A model generated the notes under the pieces. That model worked only from the letters and a program-made list of their open reading frames with translations, ran no database searches and had not been told where the DNA came from. From a virus, in the IMG/VR virus record IMGVR_UViG_3300031539_003696, positions 1 to 22,193 of that record: a DNA stretch of 22,193 bases; one strand, written 5' to 3'. Shown piece after piece: positions 1 to 10,401 of the stretch (its first letter is position 1; each line of letters starts with the position of its first letter). A program made the translations under genes and the position numbers.

Positions 1-12
1 ACCTGTTATTAA

Positions 13-20
13 TATTTATA
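13..20 (-). promoter_or_regulatory. Candidate T4-type late promoter box TATAAATA
   Basis: Read on the minus strand this is a perfect TATAAATA, the T4 late-promoter consensus recognised in T4 by gp55. It lies in the 67-bp gap after the 1627-aa gene. It is followed leftward by AATAACAGGT, which may begin the ribosome binding site of a minus-strand gene starting beyond the left edge. Such a box can arise by chance in AT-rich DNA, but here it sits in one of the few intergenic gaps. No transcription factor for it is visible in the window. Confidence 0.45.
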
Positions 21-67
21 ACCCAATAAACCGTTTACAATATGTAATTTAACAAAAATATAAATCT

Positions 68-3000
68 TTATGGTCCACCACACAACGAAGGTGTAATTGC
101 ATATACATTTTCTAATCCATTAGTATTATTTATATTCATTGTTATAAATATAATACCAGTATAAATATCACTATAACCTATAAAGGATATATTATATGTT
201 TTAGTATTTTCATTATATGAAAATTTAGGTTCTTCTATTACACTCAATTGTAATGCTGATAAGTCATTAATCATACTATTACCACTTAAATTAAATAGTG
301 TAGTTTTTTCGATACTATCAATGTCATAATTATATAATATTGGATAAACAGTATTATGATCTACATCTGAAAGAACTTGACAAAATGTTACAAGTTTTTC
401 TTCGTCAAATAAATAATGACCACCATACTGTCCACCACTCGATGTTTGTAAGTCAATAACATCAATATTATCCGCAATAGTATAAATTGTATTATTAACC
501 CAATCAAAACTAAGATGTTCAATAATAACATGTGAAGATGTTTTAAGCATTAATGTATCAAACCACAAATCAAAATCTTTTATTGAGTAGTTAACTGATG
601 ATATAGAATCTTGATACAAATCATATGTTGGAAATATTGCACTTATAGGAGCAATAATACTTTCTTGATTACGCATCCACATTTCGCCATATGCTTGTCT
701 TTTATTATAAACACCAGTTATGGTAGTATCTTTAAGTAATGTATATTGATTTCCAAAAATATCTGTTTTCCATTGGAAAATAAATGTATCTTCTGGTAAT
801 TTGTTATTATACCAACCAATAATATCATATTCATTTCTAAAATTTGGTGGGAAGTATGTAGGGTCTGCCCATGTAATATCAAAATCACCAGTAAACGGAT
901 CATACAAATCACTTTGTACACGCAACCCATTAAAATTAAATCCAGTGCTTTCATATTTTGTTTGATATGGAATATATGTTTGATATTCTTTTACACCTAC
1001 AACTTCTCCAGCCTTTAATCCTTCTGTTATTGTAGCCTTCTGCCACCTTTGATCACTATCAATATTAACAATTGGTGAAAGTTGGTTTTTATGTGATAAT
1101 CCTCTATCATTTCCAATATACGTTGCTACATCACGAAACGATGCTGTAATTCCACGAGCATCAACATCATCTGATAAAACACTAGGGTCTAATACATTTG
1201 TCCAATCTCTTCCTATATAAATACTAGCACCTAACATTTTAGGTATAAAATAACCACCAAACGTTTCTATATTATATAAATTACCAACATACGGTGCTGT
1301 TGCAATAGTAGGAAAATGTCTATTAGTTAAATTAGCACATGGTATTAATGGTGTAACTAAATTTCCTGATATTGCAGGAATCCATTTTCCACCTGTTGGA
1401 GGTGCGCCATTAGTAGAATTTACAATTTGTTGATTCCATGTAAAATCTCCATTTGCCCAATAATTTACAAACATATCATTTTCGTTTGTAAATATTATAT
1501 CTGTTGGAACAGTTGTTGCAGATACAATCATTTCGTTTGTTATATTAAAAAGATAATCATCTAGTGGTGATGCTCTAGATGGATCAATTACAAGTTTACA
1601 CCATTCTGAAGTTCCTTCGTTTACTATAAATTCAACAGGTTGTTCCCAAATAATAGAATTGTTATCACGTCTTATATAATCAACATAACAATTGGAAACG
1701 AATGATAGTGTTGCGATATTTGGTTGTGTTACAAGCGTATAATCATCTATAGTTGTTCGTATTCCACCACCCCATTTCATTGTACCCTTTTGTTTATTTT
1801 GAGTAGATGAATTATCATACGATTTTGCCCAAAATGGTCTTGCACCAAGAGATATACCGTCAAACGCATTAGTAGTATAATTCCATCCTGTAAGTGGAAT
1901 ATTAATTAACATATTAATTCTATCGTTATATACAGTTTCAATTGCTAATGAACCTGATGCACTACGTATAGAAAGAGTATCTACACAAGTTAAATTAGGA
2001 GTTACTGTGGTTGATTCAGTACCAAATGGTCCATATCCTATTGCTGTAACAACATATGTTCCTATTTGATCTGCAATAAACGCAAAGTAATTAAACGGAT
2101 TAATTGATGACACTGTTATTGTTGAACCAACTGGTGGAGTTACTGTCCATGTAACAGCAGATAATTCTGATGCTACATGTGATGTTGGAGTAGTATCAGA
2201 AACTGTTGATGGCCATAAATAATTTACAACACTATCAATGGTGACATAATCATAATTTGCCCACTCACTATCAATGTTTCTAGTAGATGTAGATTCTGTA
2301 TATGTAAAACCAGCAGTTCCTTCAGAAGACAAACAATACCAATTAGAATCAATGTGATCATATATTATATAATCTCCTGGGTCAAGAATCATAGGACTTC
2401 GTTCCTCGGTTCCTTCCCAATTTCCGTTACTATTTATAATAGCTTTCATCCATCTAGCTGATGGGGTGTTGGTATATTGCTGTTTAATTATTAATTCAGG
2501 AACAGCATTAAAAAGTAAATCTCCTGGATTTCTATAAAGATTAGCCCGAAGATATTTGTAAACAACTCCAGGATTAAATTGAAATTCTGAATCGTCACCA
2601 GTTTTCCATGCCCCTGGACCCCAACCAACATCTGGTTCTAATGTGTTGCCACCAGAAAGTTTAAAGAACGCAAAATCTTTACTTGTATTATATGGAAGTG
2701 AATCCGTACCTCTCCAACTATCAATATCAAACGTATCAGGAAATTGCGTATCAACAAATACAATATCTGTCATATACGAATAATCACTATAATTATCTCC
2801 TGGATGTCCTAATGGAGAATATTTAATTGCTCTACATGTGCAATCATTCCATCCACCAATTCCATTTGTTAGTAATTTTTCTAACCCAACATCTTTAGTG
2901 CTATATATTGATTTATGTGTATTTACATAATAAGTACAATCAACTTGATGTTCGTGATGACATATTGTAGTACTATTAATATAAGTTGGTTGATCATGCC

Positions 3001-4951
3001 AAACAAAAGTTTCAAAATTTCCTGGTTTACATCTTAACGTAAGTGATGGTTGTATTTTTCCTGTTGCATTATACATAAACGTTGCACTAACACCCGCTAA
3101 AGTATCAATATTAGTACCACTTAACCATGCACATTCTGTTGGGTATCCATTTGAGGAATCTAATTTATAAATAAGATCACTATCGTATACACCATAACCA
3201 GCCCTTGCTCCTATCATTGTATCTTCTACATTTAATGATATTAACGGAATACTAACACATTGGCTTGAAGGTATTGATATTGATAATGAAGTATCGTCTT
3301 TATCATATGTATGTATGGGCCAATTAATATAATTTTTTCCAACAAGTAATGGTAAATCAGTATTAAGCATTCTATATAACCATGCACGATCAAATTTTTC
3401 CTTATATGTTTCATTTGGATTTATGTCATGAATTTTATCAACATTAGGTGTTATACGAACTGAAACTTCATCTGAATTATTATATTCTTGTGTAGCATAT
3501 GCACCAGAATCTATAAGTGTGGTATCATGAATTGATATTGTTTCAATTGCTGATGTTGGAATTGTTTTCCAATAAATATCAACTATATCATCATCATATC
3601 TATCCATAGGAAAGACGTTTGTTAATTGTGCTCCAGTCCATTCTACACCTTCACCACTTAAACCATAGCCGGGAAATGGAAATCTAAATCTAGTATTATC
3701 ATCAGTAAATAATGTGGCATACATTGTTTCGTCTTGTATATATTTTTCGGTGTATCTTAACCATGCACCAGAAATAGACTGTCCAACTTGAGTAAATACT
3801 TTATCAGCATCTCTATAATCTGTTGCAGCACTTGCACCATCACTTATTAAACTACATGACGATAATGATATTGGATCAAAAATAATATCATTAATATTTT
3901 CTTTAAAATATTCTCCAGAGGGCCAATAAAACCAATTATTACCAGAAATAAAATCATGTTCAACAGTTCTAACGTCTAATTCATAATACCCACCAGATAT
4001 TATATATTGTTGTTCACCAAGATATTTTTGTGTAGTAAGAATATTAACATATTTGTTTAAAAGGTTGCCATCAAATGCAGAAAATGTTGATAATGGCAAT
4101 GCAGTTATTGATGATACATTATATTCATTTAACATTCCTGATAGTGTCCATAATAATGGATCATCACTATGAATTTCAGATATTCCTGTTTGAAATAACC
4201 ATGGGGCAGAAGATAATTCAAATGAAAGATTATTATAATACTCTATAACGTTAGCATCAGTAAAATCATAATAACTAGAAATTGGAACTGTTGGGTCTTT
4301 ATCAAAATATGATGTATCATCATATAATTCTTCGATAAACAATTGAAACCCATCACGTACTGCTGTTAACGCTGGAAAGGTATCATAAGCTGATTGTTCG
4401 GGAACATTTAATACATACTGTCGTTGTGTAAACGCTTTAAGAAGATATTCATAAAAAAGTCTTTTAAGTGCATTTTTACTTCCAACCATATTATATTTAA
4501 GTTTTGCTTTTTTAACTGCATCTCGTTTATTTATAAAATAAATAGCAATTTCTTTAAGTTTTTTGGTAAACATAGGAATTGCTTCTTCAAGATCAAGATC
4601 ATTTGTTATATCAAGTTCTGCAAACCAAGCCGCTTCTTCTGGAGTAGAAAATACAACACTCAATTCATTAATAAGCGCATAATAATCTTCTTGCACCTGT
4701 TCTATTGTGTCTGAAACCGTATATGTATTTTGATGCCAACTCTTAAGGTATTGATTATATTGAGCATATTCCTTGCCTGGAATAATGCCAGCATTTCGTT
4801 GCACCCATTGTTTATATGTAAATGGGGTTCTAAAATCATCTGGAAGTGGTATATCTTCTGTTGTATTTAAAGACTCAATATATTGTTTTTGAGTACTATA
4901 TGTTTTTGATTGTGTATCTTGTGTATTAGAATATTTTGTTAAAATTGTCAT
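68..4951 (-). CDS. Giant tail/baseplate-associated structural protein, 1627 aa
   Basis: Last visible gene of the gp25, gp6, 989-aa, 1627-aa operon. It starts 2 nt after the stop of the 989-aa gene, with GGAG 6 nt before the ATG inside the preceding gene's end. The N-terminal ~170 residues are helical and charged; an IPMFTKKLKEIAIYF segment near residue 130 resembles, from memory, the N-terminus of giant structural proteins of marine T4-like phages. The middle is rich in Trp, Tyr, Asn, Ser and Thr and looks beta-structured. A short Cys/His patch (HHEHQVDC, then CTC) lies near residues 660-705. A PKD/Ig-like beta-sandwich stretch (about 925-985, with GTYVVTAIGYGPFG) is visible. No signal peptide or catalytic motif was seen. 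Position and size suggest a baseplate-peripheral or host-contact protein; this is inference. It has no clear T4 counterpart by sequence. Confidence 0.75.
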   Translation of the reverse strand: MTILTKYSNTQDTQSKTYSTQKQYIESLNTTEDIPLPDDFRTPFTYKQWVQRNAGIIPGKEYAQYNQYLKSWHQNTYTVSDTIEQVQEDYYALINELSVVFSTPEEAAWFAELDITNDLDLEEAIPMFTKKLKEIAIYFINKRDAVKKAKLKYNMVGSKNALKRLFYEYLLKAFTQRQYVLNVPEQSAYDTFPALTAVRDGFQLFIEELYDDTSYFDKDPTVPISSYYDFTDANVIEYYNNLSFELSSAPWLFQTGISEIHSDDPLLWTLSGMLNEYNVSSITALPLSTFSAFDGNLLNKYVNILTTQKYLGEQQYIISGGYYELDVRTVEHDFISGNNWFYWPSGEYFKENINDIIFDPISLSSCSLISDGASAATDYRDADKVFTQVGQSISGAWLRYTEKYIQDETMYATLFTDDNTRFRFPFPGYGLSGEGVEWTGAQLTNVFPMDRYDDDIVDIYWKTIPTSAIETISIHDTTLIDSGAYATQEYNNSDEVSVRITPNVDKIHDINPNETYKEKFDRAWLYRMLNTDLPLLVGKNYINWPIHTYDKDDTSLSISIPSSQCVSIPLISLNVEDTMIGARAGYGVYDSDLIYKLDSSNGYPTECAWLSGTNIDTLAGVSATFMYNATGKIQPSLTLRCKPGNFETFVWHDQPTYINSTTICHHEHQVDCTYYVNTHKSIYSTKDVGLEKLLTNGIGGWNDCTCRAIKYSPLGHPGDNYSDYSYMTDIVFVDTQFPDTFDIDSWRGTDSLPYNTSKDFAFFKLSGGNTLEPDVGWGPGAWKTGDDSEFQFNPGVVYKYLRANLYRNPGDLLFNAVPELIIKQQYTNTPSARWMKAIINSNGNWEGTEERSPMILDPGDYIIYDHIDSNWYCLSSEGTAGFTYTESTSTRNIDSEWANYDYVTIDSVVNYLWPSTVSDTTPTSHVASELSAVTWTVTPPVGSTITVSSINPFNYFAFIADQIGTYVVTAIGYGPFGTESTTVTPNLTCVDTLSIRSASGSLAIETVYNDRINMLINIPLTGWNYTTNAFDGISLGARPFWAKSYDNSSTQNKQKGTMKWGGGIRTTIDDYTLVTQPNIATLSFVSNCYVDYIRRDNNSIIWEQPVEFIVNEGTSEWCKLVIDPSRASPLDDYLFNITNEMIVSATTVPTDIIFTNENDMFVNYWANGDFTWNQQIVNSTNGAPPTGGKWIPAISGNLVTPLIPCANLTNRHFPTIATAPYVGNLYNIETFGGYFIPKMLGASIYIGRDWTNVLDPSVLSDDVDARGITASFRDVATYIGNDRGLSHKNQLSPIVNIDSDQRWQKATITEGLKAGEVVGVKEYQTYIPYQTKYESTGFNFNGLRVQSDLYDPFTGDFDITWADPTYFPPNFRNEYDIIGWYNNKLPEDTFIFQWKTDIFGNQYTLLKDTTITGVYNKRQAYGEMWMRNQESIIAPISAIFPTYDLYQDSISSVNYSIKDFDLWFDTLMLKTSSHVIIEHLSFDWVNNTIYTIADNIDVIDLQTSSGGQYGGHYLFDEEKLVTFCQVLSDVDHNTVYPILYNYDIDSIEKTTLFNLSGNSMINDLSALQLSVIEEPKFSYNENTKTYNISFIGYSDIYTGIIFITMNINNTNGLENVYAITPSLCGGP

Positions 4952-4953
4952 TA

Positions 4954-7923
4954 TTACTCCAAATTGAATTGTAACCCTTCATGTAAATTATAATTTAACA
5001 TAATATCCACCAATTCGTTTTTACCATACCATTCAGATAACGAAGATACATTTTCTGATAATGTAGTATATGAATCCTCCCAATTAATTACTCCATCTAC
5101 TTGTATGTCACAAAATGTAGGAATATATCTATAAAAATAATAATTATCATAATTTGCAGAAGTTAACCAAGAAATTGAATTTGCTGCTGATATAGGATAT
5201 ACACTAACACTACATACCCCACTTGTTACTGTTAATGGGGTAGTTAATATATCATACGTATCTAAACCAAATATTGGTTTAACAACAATTTTATTACCAC
5301 CAGTAAGAATATCCGTATTTATATCTAATACAGTTGTGCTTCTATTTAAACAATGATTATGTCCACATACTGTACATGTTTGTTTAGTAGAAAATTTCTT
5401 ATTACATTTACATCTTGCACCCCATAATCTTTGATGTGAAATAGAAATTATTTCCATAAGACGTTTTAAATTAACAGGAAAATCAATAGTATAATCATCC
5501 ATAGGAACATCAAGTTCATTAGCTAATGAATATAATTGATCAATACCACACGTATCAATATCAACATGGTTTTGAACAAAATTTGCTATTCGTTCATATG
5601 ATTTTCGTCCGATGGATTCTTGTTCAGCAGATAATCCACCTACCATAGCATTTAAATAAACATCAAATAAATTATTATATTCATATAAATTTTCTGGAAG
5701 AGCATAATCATGAATTTGTTGAGTGGCATCCCAACTATCGTTAAATTTTCTAATCTCAAAATTATTTGAAAATTCATTAATATTAAATCTATTACTAACT
5801 CCTGATATTACATACTCTAATGTTGTTGCTGTTGGATAATAATATTTTTGTAACCAATGCCAACCAGTCCAATCACCCATACCTTGAATACTAAATTCTA
5901 TAGCATCTACATTGTGTGGTAAAATACTAACAACAACGTATTCTGAAATATTATCTGCATTAATAACATATGCGTCTGAATCTCTACTGTTTAATGCCCA
6001 TACTCTATTTCTTCCATCAATAGCAATACCCTTAATTCTATCATTAAACCCTAACAATGAATTATCAACAGCAATTTCTTCTGCCCCATATGGAACAACC
6101 GTACCACCAGTCAACCAATATTGTAAAACATCACTACCACTAATTACTCCAATACCAGAATATCCAAATGTAAACCAAACATTTCTATTAACATCTATTG
6201 ACATGTAACCAGGATGTGGAATATCAACAAAACTAGATATAAATGCACCAGCAGAACTAAAGTGTTGAATTGTCCCACCACTTGCAGCATAAGTCCAAGA
6301 ATATGGATCAACTAGAATTTCATAAGTATCAGATACCCAAACAGAATTATCCCAAGGATCAACAACTAATCCTTGAGGTTGTGCACTAATAGGAATATTA
6401 CAAGACGTAATAAACACACCATACGAATCATATTTAAGTAACATACTACTAAGAGCATGCTTATATGTTACCCAAATATTATCTTCACTATCAGTTTCAA
6501 CTTGAATTGGTCTAATTAAAATAGAATCTGGATCACCAGTTACGGAAAATTGATCAGTAATTAATCCAGGAGGAACAGCAACATAACCAGTAAGATTACC
6601 GTCTATATCAAATTTAACTGTTGATGTTGCACCATATAATGTAACCCATTTATTTAAGTTACTATCTAAAACTATAGCTTGCGGAGAAGATCCTTCTGGG
6701 AGAATATCAATTGATGTTAACATTGTTCCGTTTGTAGAAAAATGATACATTTGATCTAATTCTGAATCAACAGCCCATATATCATAACAAGGACCAACAG
6801 CCATACCATAAATGCCACCAAAAATATCAACAGTAAGAGCACTTCCAGACCAATATGGTGTTCCACTAACAGCAGAAGTTTCAACAGAATAACTTCCTAT
6901 ACCACCACTAACATCATATGAATATGTTTGAATGTCCGGCAATAACGGATTGGTATATGTAACCCCACCAAAACTATATAACAAACCAACTCTATTTAAT
7001 CTTTGCATTTCACCATTAGAAATCCAAACATATGGTGTATCACGATATGATCCCCATGATTGAATACCTACCCATGCAGAAAGTTGAGTGTTAAGTACAG
7101 AATCACTAGACTGAATACTTCCTATTTGAAACCCACCCACATATAAAGTTGTTTCTTGGTCTTCCCTCAAAAAATACGCAGACAGAGGAAGCCAACTTTG
7201 AGCAGATGCTGGAACATAACGAACATCTCTATGTATTTCATGTGTTGCAGCAAAAAGATTAGCTTCTTCTTGTGGATAATCAAATACAATGCAATCACCT
7301 GAAACATTACCACACATACCACTTAACCAATTACTTTTAATAACTGTAGTATACCTAAATGGTTTATCAACCCATTTAATATTAGCAATATCATCAATAC
7401 CATTTCGTGTAATTGTTAAATGTGTTGGTGGAAACCCATTAATATAATATGGTTCACCCTTAATAATTTTACTATTTGCATAACCTGCAAGTTCTATTCC
7501 TTGTATATCATATAATACTGGACGTCCAGACACTTCAAGTGTTGCCCAAATCATTAATGGTGATGAATAATCATAACTTGGCATATCATCAACATAATAA
7601 AATTGCGCTATACCAGTTACCCCTATAACAGTACCAGAAACATCAGTTATTTGAGTATCCGTTGTTATAATACTATCAATAGGATTGCCATTTAAATCTT
7701 CAAATCTCCATTGTGGAAGAAGATGTGACCATGTACCTTGTGGAAATTGATACGGACGTGATCTTGAATACTGTGAATACAAATCAATACAATGTTCATC
7801 AGTATCTGCTGCTGATACGTATATAGTAAATGGCCATGCATTTATTTGTGTAGCCTCTGATGGTGGAGGATTATTAACAAACACAAGGGCATCTTTAAGT
7901 TTTGTGGGATCTCCTAAACTCAT
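4954..7923 (-). CDS. Large baseplate/tail protein with beta-propeller and zinc-ribbon-like motif, 989 aa
   Basis: Second large protein after gp6. AGGAT lies 8 nt before the ATG, and the gene begins 12 nt after the gp6 stop. Residues about 370-657 hold about six NHL/Vgb-like blades, each with a strand of the type VDSxxNxWVT followed by a FxxDGxx turn; examples begin near 373, 414, 473, 516, 571 and 630. Residues 838-858 form a Cys cluster (CKC, then CTVCGHNHC) that looks like a zinc ribbon. The C-terminus ends in YNLHEGLQFNLE. T4 has the 1032-aa wedge protein gp7 directly after gp6, so gene order and length suggest a positional equivalent. No sequence match to gp7 is claimed. The propeller could mediate protein-protein or glycan contacts. 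A virion structural role is likely; the exact role is inferred. Confidence 0.8.
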   Translation of the reverse strand: MSLGDPTKLKDALVFVNNPPPSEATQINAWPFTIYVSAADTDEHCIDLYSQYSRSRPYQFPQGTWSHLLPQWRFEDLNGNPIDSIITTDTQITDVSGTVIGVTGIAQFYYVDDMPSYDYSSPLMIWATLEVSGRPVLYDIQGIELAGYANSKIIKGEPYYINGFPPTHLTITRNGIDDIANIKWVDKPFRYTTVIKSNWLSGMCGNVSGDCIVFDYPQEEANLFAATHEIHRDVRYVPASAQSWLPLSAYFLREDQETTLYVGGFQIGSIQSSDSVLNTQLSAWVGIQSWGSYRDTPYVWISNGEMQRLNRVGLLYSFGGVTYTNPLLPDIQTYSYDVSGGIGSYSVETSAVSGTPYWSGSALTVDIFGGIYGMAVGPCYDIWAVDSELDQMYHFSTNGTMLTSIDILPEGSSPQAIVLDSNLNKWVTLYGATSTVKFDIDGNLTGYVAVPPGLITDQFSVTGDPDSILIRPIQVETDSEDNIWVTYKHALSSMLLKYDSYGVFITSCNIPISAQPQGLVVDPWDNSVWVSDTYEILVDPYSWTYAASGGTIQHFSSAGAFISSFVDIPHPGYMSIDVNRNVWFTFGYSGIGVISGSDVLQYWLTGGTVVPYGAEEIAVDNSLLGFNDRIKGIAIDGRNRVWALNSRDSDAYVINADNISEYVVVSILPHNVDAIEFSIQGMGDWTGWHWLQKYYYPTATTLEYVISGVSNRFNINEFSNNFEIRKFNDSWDATQQIHDYALPENLYEYNNLFDVYLNAMVGGLSAEQESIGRKSYERIANFVQNHVDIDTCGIDQLYSLANELDVPMDDYTIDFPVNLKRLMEIISISHQRLWGARCKCNKKFSTKQTCTVCGHNHCLNRSTTVLDINTDILTGGNKIVVKPIFGLDTYDILTTPLTVTSGVCSVSVYPISAANSISWLTSANYDNYYFYRYIPTFCDIQVDGVINWEDSYTTLSENVSSLSEWYGKNELVDIMLNYNLHEGLQFNLE

Positions 7924-7935
7924 TATATTATCCTA

Positions 7936-9762
7936 TTAAAATTCAATATTCTCAAAGATTTTTGATTCACTAGTAACTTTAATATAATTACTAAAATTAG
8001 AAGAATTATACAAATATGCAAACTTAAAATATGGCAAAACATAATTAGTAAGTAATGTAGTCGCATCACCTGTATAAATTGGATTCCAAACTAACAATGA
8101 AAGTAGTTCAGATCTAATATTAGAATTATCAATTCGTTGTGTATAAAAGGTTTTTACACCATTTACAGAAAGTATATCCGAAGTAATACTTTTTACATCA
8201 ATAATCTGACCCAATTTAACATTTTGTCTATCAAAATAATCTATAAAAATATTTTCAATATCTAATTTTATAGAAGAATTGTCTCTTCGTGAATTTTCGT
8301 CTTTAATAATATTTAATACAGTTTTTTCAGCATCCGATGGAGTAACGGCACTTCCATTAAGTGAAAGTCCTGGAGAAACTGCAACATAAACAGGATCAAC
8401 AATGATACTTTCAGATGTAAGTGTCTTTTCACTACGCATTGAAGATATAATAAGTTCTTTTTGTGCAGGTAATAACACAACGACTGGTTGCGTTGAACTA
8501 GAAACAATCTTTGGAACAGCAAGTATATAAACATTATTAAAATTACATGAATCACCAAACATCACTTGATTAAATAATGGTCTAGAAGCTAAATTTGGAT
8601 TATTAATTCCTAAATCATAATAATATTTCATTTGTTCTGACAAATATCTCCAGTTATTCACTACAGTTACGTCACTAATAAGATTAGCAAAATTTGTTTT
8701 AATATAATTTTCATAATCAGTTTCAGTTACAAGTCTATATTGAGATCTAAAAACACCTGGAGAGTTAACTCTAATACTATTAGCATCTTCTTCTGTGCTT
8801 GAATATGTAGAAACAACATCATTAGTAAATTCTATTGTTGATAAATCACTTAAAACAGTATATTCTCCATCTATAACTTCTGTTAACAAAGTATCAAATT
8901 GAGATGTAGAATAAACCGTCAAATTTTGCCCGTTTAATACACCAACACCAACTTCTCCATTTACACCATTCGATTTAAGATAATAAACAGCAACGTTAGA
9001 GCCAGCATCTAACTTTTGACCGTTAATTCCATTACCAAATTTAATTTCATAGTGTTTATTTTCATTAAGTCGTATTTCATATTTTTTAGCATCAGAATTT
9101 TCCATATATAATGATGGAGTTGAACTCCATTGTTCCCATTGTCCACCTTCTGATGGATTTGGACGGACATAAACATCAATATTAAAATGATCAATCAATA
9201 CATTATCACCAGGAACCAAAAACATGATTTCATTTTCTTCACCAATTGCATTATATAATGGATACTCTTCATATCTTCCCTGATATAACAATTTTTCATT
9301 TGAAAGACCTGTTAAATCTTCATCTGTACCATTAGTTGTTTTAGCAAACGTAATATCTTCATTAAAAGAATACGAAATACCACCCAATTGGAAATATGAA
9401 TATCGTGGAATAGTATAAAGACCAATATTTGTAGTAGCTCCACTTCCTAAAACAGCCGCATTGAATGAAAGTGTAGATGTTTGAAGACCAACTGGTTTAT
9501 AATCAAGAAGTTTTACGATTCTATTCATGTTTTCATAAATTTGTGAATCAGAAAACATGGATTCGGTTGATGTCTTATTCAAATAAAACATTAATACATT
9601 AAAAGTATATGCAATAATATCTATAACAGCAGAAATATTTGAACCTTCATAATTCTGATCGCTAAATACACCCGCTTCATTCAATCTGTCTTTAATATGT
9701 TGTTTTAATGACAAACTTGAAAATGCTAAATACCCATCTTTAGTTGAAGGACAATCGCCCAT
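7936..9762 (-). CDS. 6: Baseplate wedge protein, gp6-like (baseplate J family)
   Basis: 608 aa against about 660 aa for T4 gp6. The N-terminus shows the family pattern: a short head, then FSSLSLKQHIKDRL, then DIIAYTFNVLMFYLNKTSTESMF, a helix in which a conserved Tyr/Asn pattern leads to LLDYKPVGLQ. The middle has repeated beta segments, including FGNGINGQKLDAGSNV, typical of gp6/baseplate J proteins. The C-terminal part carries the two-domain J-like region. In T4, gp6 dimers form the inner ring of wedges that surrounds the hub and couples baseplate rearrangement to sheath contraction. AAAGGAGA lies about 8 nt before the ATG, and gp25 lies just upstream, the same gp25-gp6 adjacency as in T4. 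Confidence 0.92.
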   Translation of the reverse strand: MGDCPSTKDGYLAFSSLSLKQHIKDRLNEAGVFSDQNYEGSNISAVIDIIAYTFNVLMFYLNKTSTESMFSDSQIYENMNRIVKLLDYKPVGLQTSTLSFNAAVLGSGATTNIGLYTIPRYSYFQLGGISYSFNEDITFAKTTNGTDEDLTGLSNEKLLYQGRYEEYPLYNAIGEENEIMFLVPGDNVLIDHFNIDVYVRPNPSEGGQWEQWSSTPSLYMENSDAKKYEIRLNENKHYEIKFGNGINGQKLDAGSNVAVYYLKSNGVNGEVGVGVLNGQNLTVYSTSQFDTLLTEVIDGEYTVLSDLSTIEFTNDVVSTYSSTEEDANSIRVNSPGVFRSQYRLVTETDYENYIKTNFANLISDVTVVNNWRYLSEQMKYYYDLGINNPNLASRPLFNQVMFGDSCNFNNVYILAVPKIVSSSTQPVVVLLPAQKELIISSMRSEKTLTSESIIVDPVYVAVSPGLSLNGSAVTPSDAEKTVLNIIKDENSRRDNSSIKLDIENIFIDYFDRQNVKLGQIIDVKSITSDILSVNGVKTFYTQRIDNSNIRSELLSLLVWNPIYTGDATTLLTNYVLPYFKFAYLYNSSNFSNYIKVTSESKIFENIEF

Positions 9763-9777
9763 ATTAAATCTCCTTTA

Positions 9778-10278
9778 TTACGTAGAGCAAACCCTAGTTA
9801 AATTTGCTATTTCTATATCAACACCTTGGTTTAAAATACTATTAAAGGTGATTTGTTGCTTAATTGCATTTATTGTAATAATAATAGTTACCTCATATTC
9901 ATTATTTTCTGGAATACCTATAACATTAACCCTGTCCACGGTAACTCTTGGTTCCCATAATTCAATAGCCCTAACAATTTCTAACCCAATTTGTTCTGCA
10001 ACAGGTTTAGAAATAGGACTAAATAAATACCGTTTCAACTTAATACCAAACGTAGGTACTAAAAATCGTTCACCCGGAGTAGTCTTAAAAATATTATTAA
10101 GAGAATTTGCTACAGCATCAATATCATAATCTACTCTAACATCTTTACCACGTAATCGTTCACTAGTAAAACTAGTAGGAATAGTGGCTTCTTCAATATC
10201 TAGATGTAAATCCACATATGTATAGCCAGTATCCGTTTTTGTAACGTTTTTTAAGTTATTTAAAGTAATACTTCCCAT
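9778..10278 (-). CDS. 25: Baseplate wedge protein, gp25-like (GPW/gp25 family)
   Basis: 166 aa; T4 gp25 is 132 aa, so this one has about 30 extra N-terminal residues. Hallmarks are TTPGERFLVPTFGIKLKRYLF (67-85, split here only by position) and the WEPRVTVDRV segment (108-117), whose EPR triad is the diagnostic motif of the gp25/TssE family. This protein joins the wedge core and connects to the sheath in contractile machines. It is the first gene of the baseplate operon. Unlike the downstream genes it has no Shine-Dalgarno sequence: the bases before the ATG are TATTTATAACATT. The start is therefore less certain, and a start further inside is possible because the first ~30 residues exceed the family core. 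Confidence 0.92.
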   Translation of the reverse strand: MGSITLNNLKNVTKTDTGYTYVDLHLDIEEATIPTSFTSERLRGKDVRVDYDIDAVANSLNNIFKTTPGERFLVPTFGIKLKRYLFSPISKPVAEQIGLEIVRAIELWEPRVTVDRVNVIGIPENNEYEVTIIITINAIKQQITFNSILNQGVDIEIANLTRVCST

Positions 10279-10401
10279 AATGTTATAAATATTTAACCGT
10301 ATGGGGTAATTTATCCAGTATTATATTGTAAAAAACGATAAATGTTCTGAATAATTATCCTATATTAAGTAAATAATTATGTATATTAAGGAGAAACTAT
10401 A
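10279..10401. promoter_or_regulatory. Divergent promoter region with TATAAATA box (10284-10291, plus)
   Basis: A 123-bp AT-rich gap separates gp25 (minus) from the 302-aa gene (plus). The plus strand holds a perfect TATAAATA at 10284-10291, matching the T4 late box, about 110 nt before the plus gene's ATG. The same box lies 6-13 nt in front of the gp25 start on the other strand, where it reads TATTTATA. A TATAAT on the minus strand near 10327-10332 has no convincing -35. The plus gene has a strong AAGGAG before its ATG. The dividing role is certain from gene orientation; the exact promoters are inferred. Confidence 0.5.

Noticed and set aside
4424-4714. 96-codon plus-strand frame rich in Phe, Ile and Lys.
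   Set aside because: It is antisense to the helical N-terminal region of the 1627-aa gene, has no ribosome site and has a composition typical of a shadow frame.
2431-5323. Minus-strand TATAAATA boxes inside the two giant genes (2431, 4528, 5316).
   Set aside because: They lie within coding sequence with no gene start nearby in the right direction; expected by chance in AT-rich DNA.
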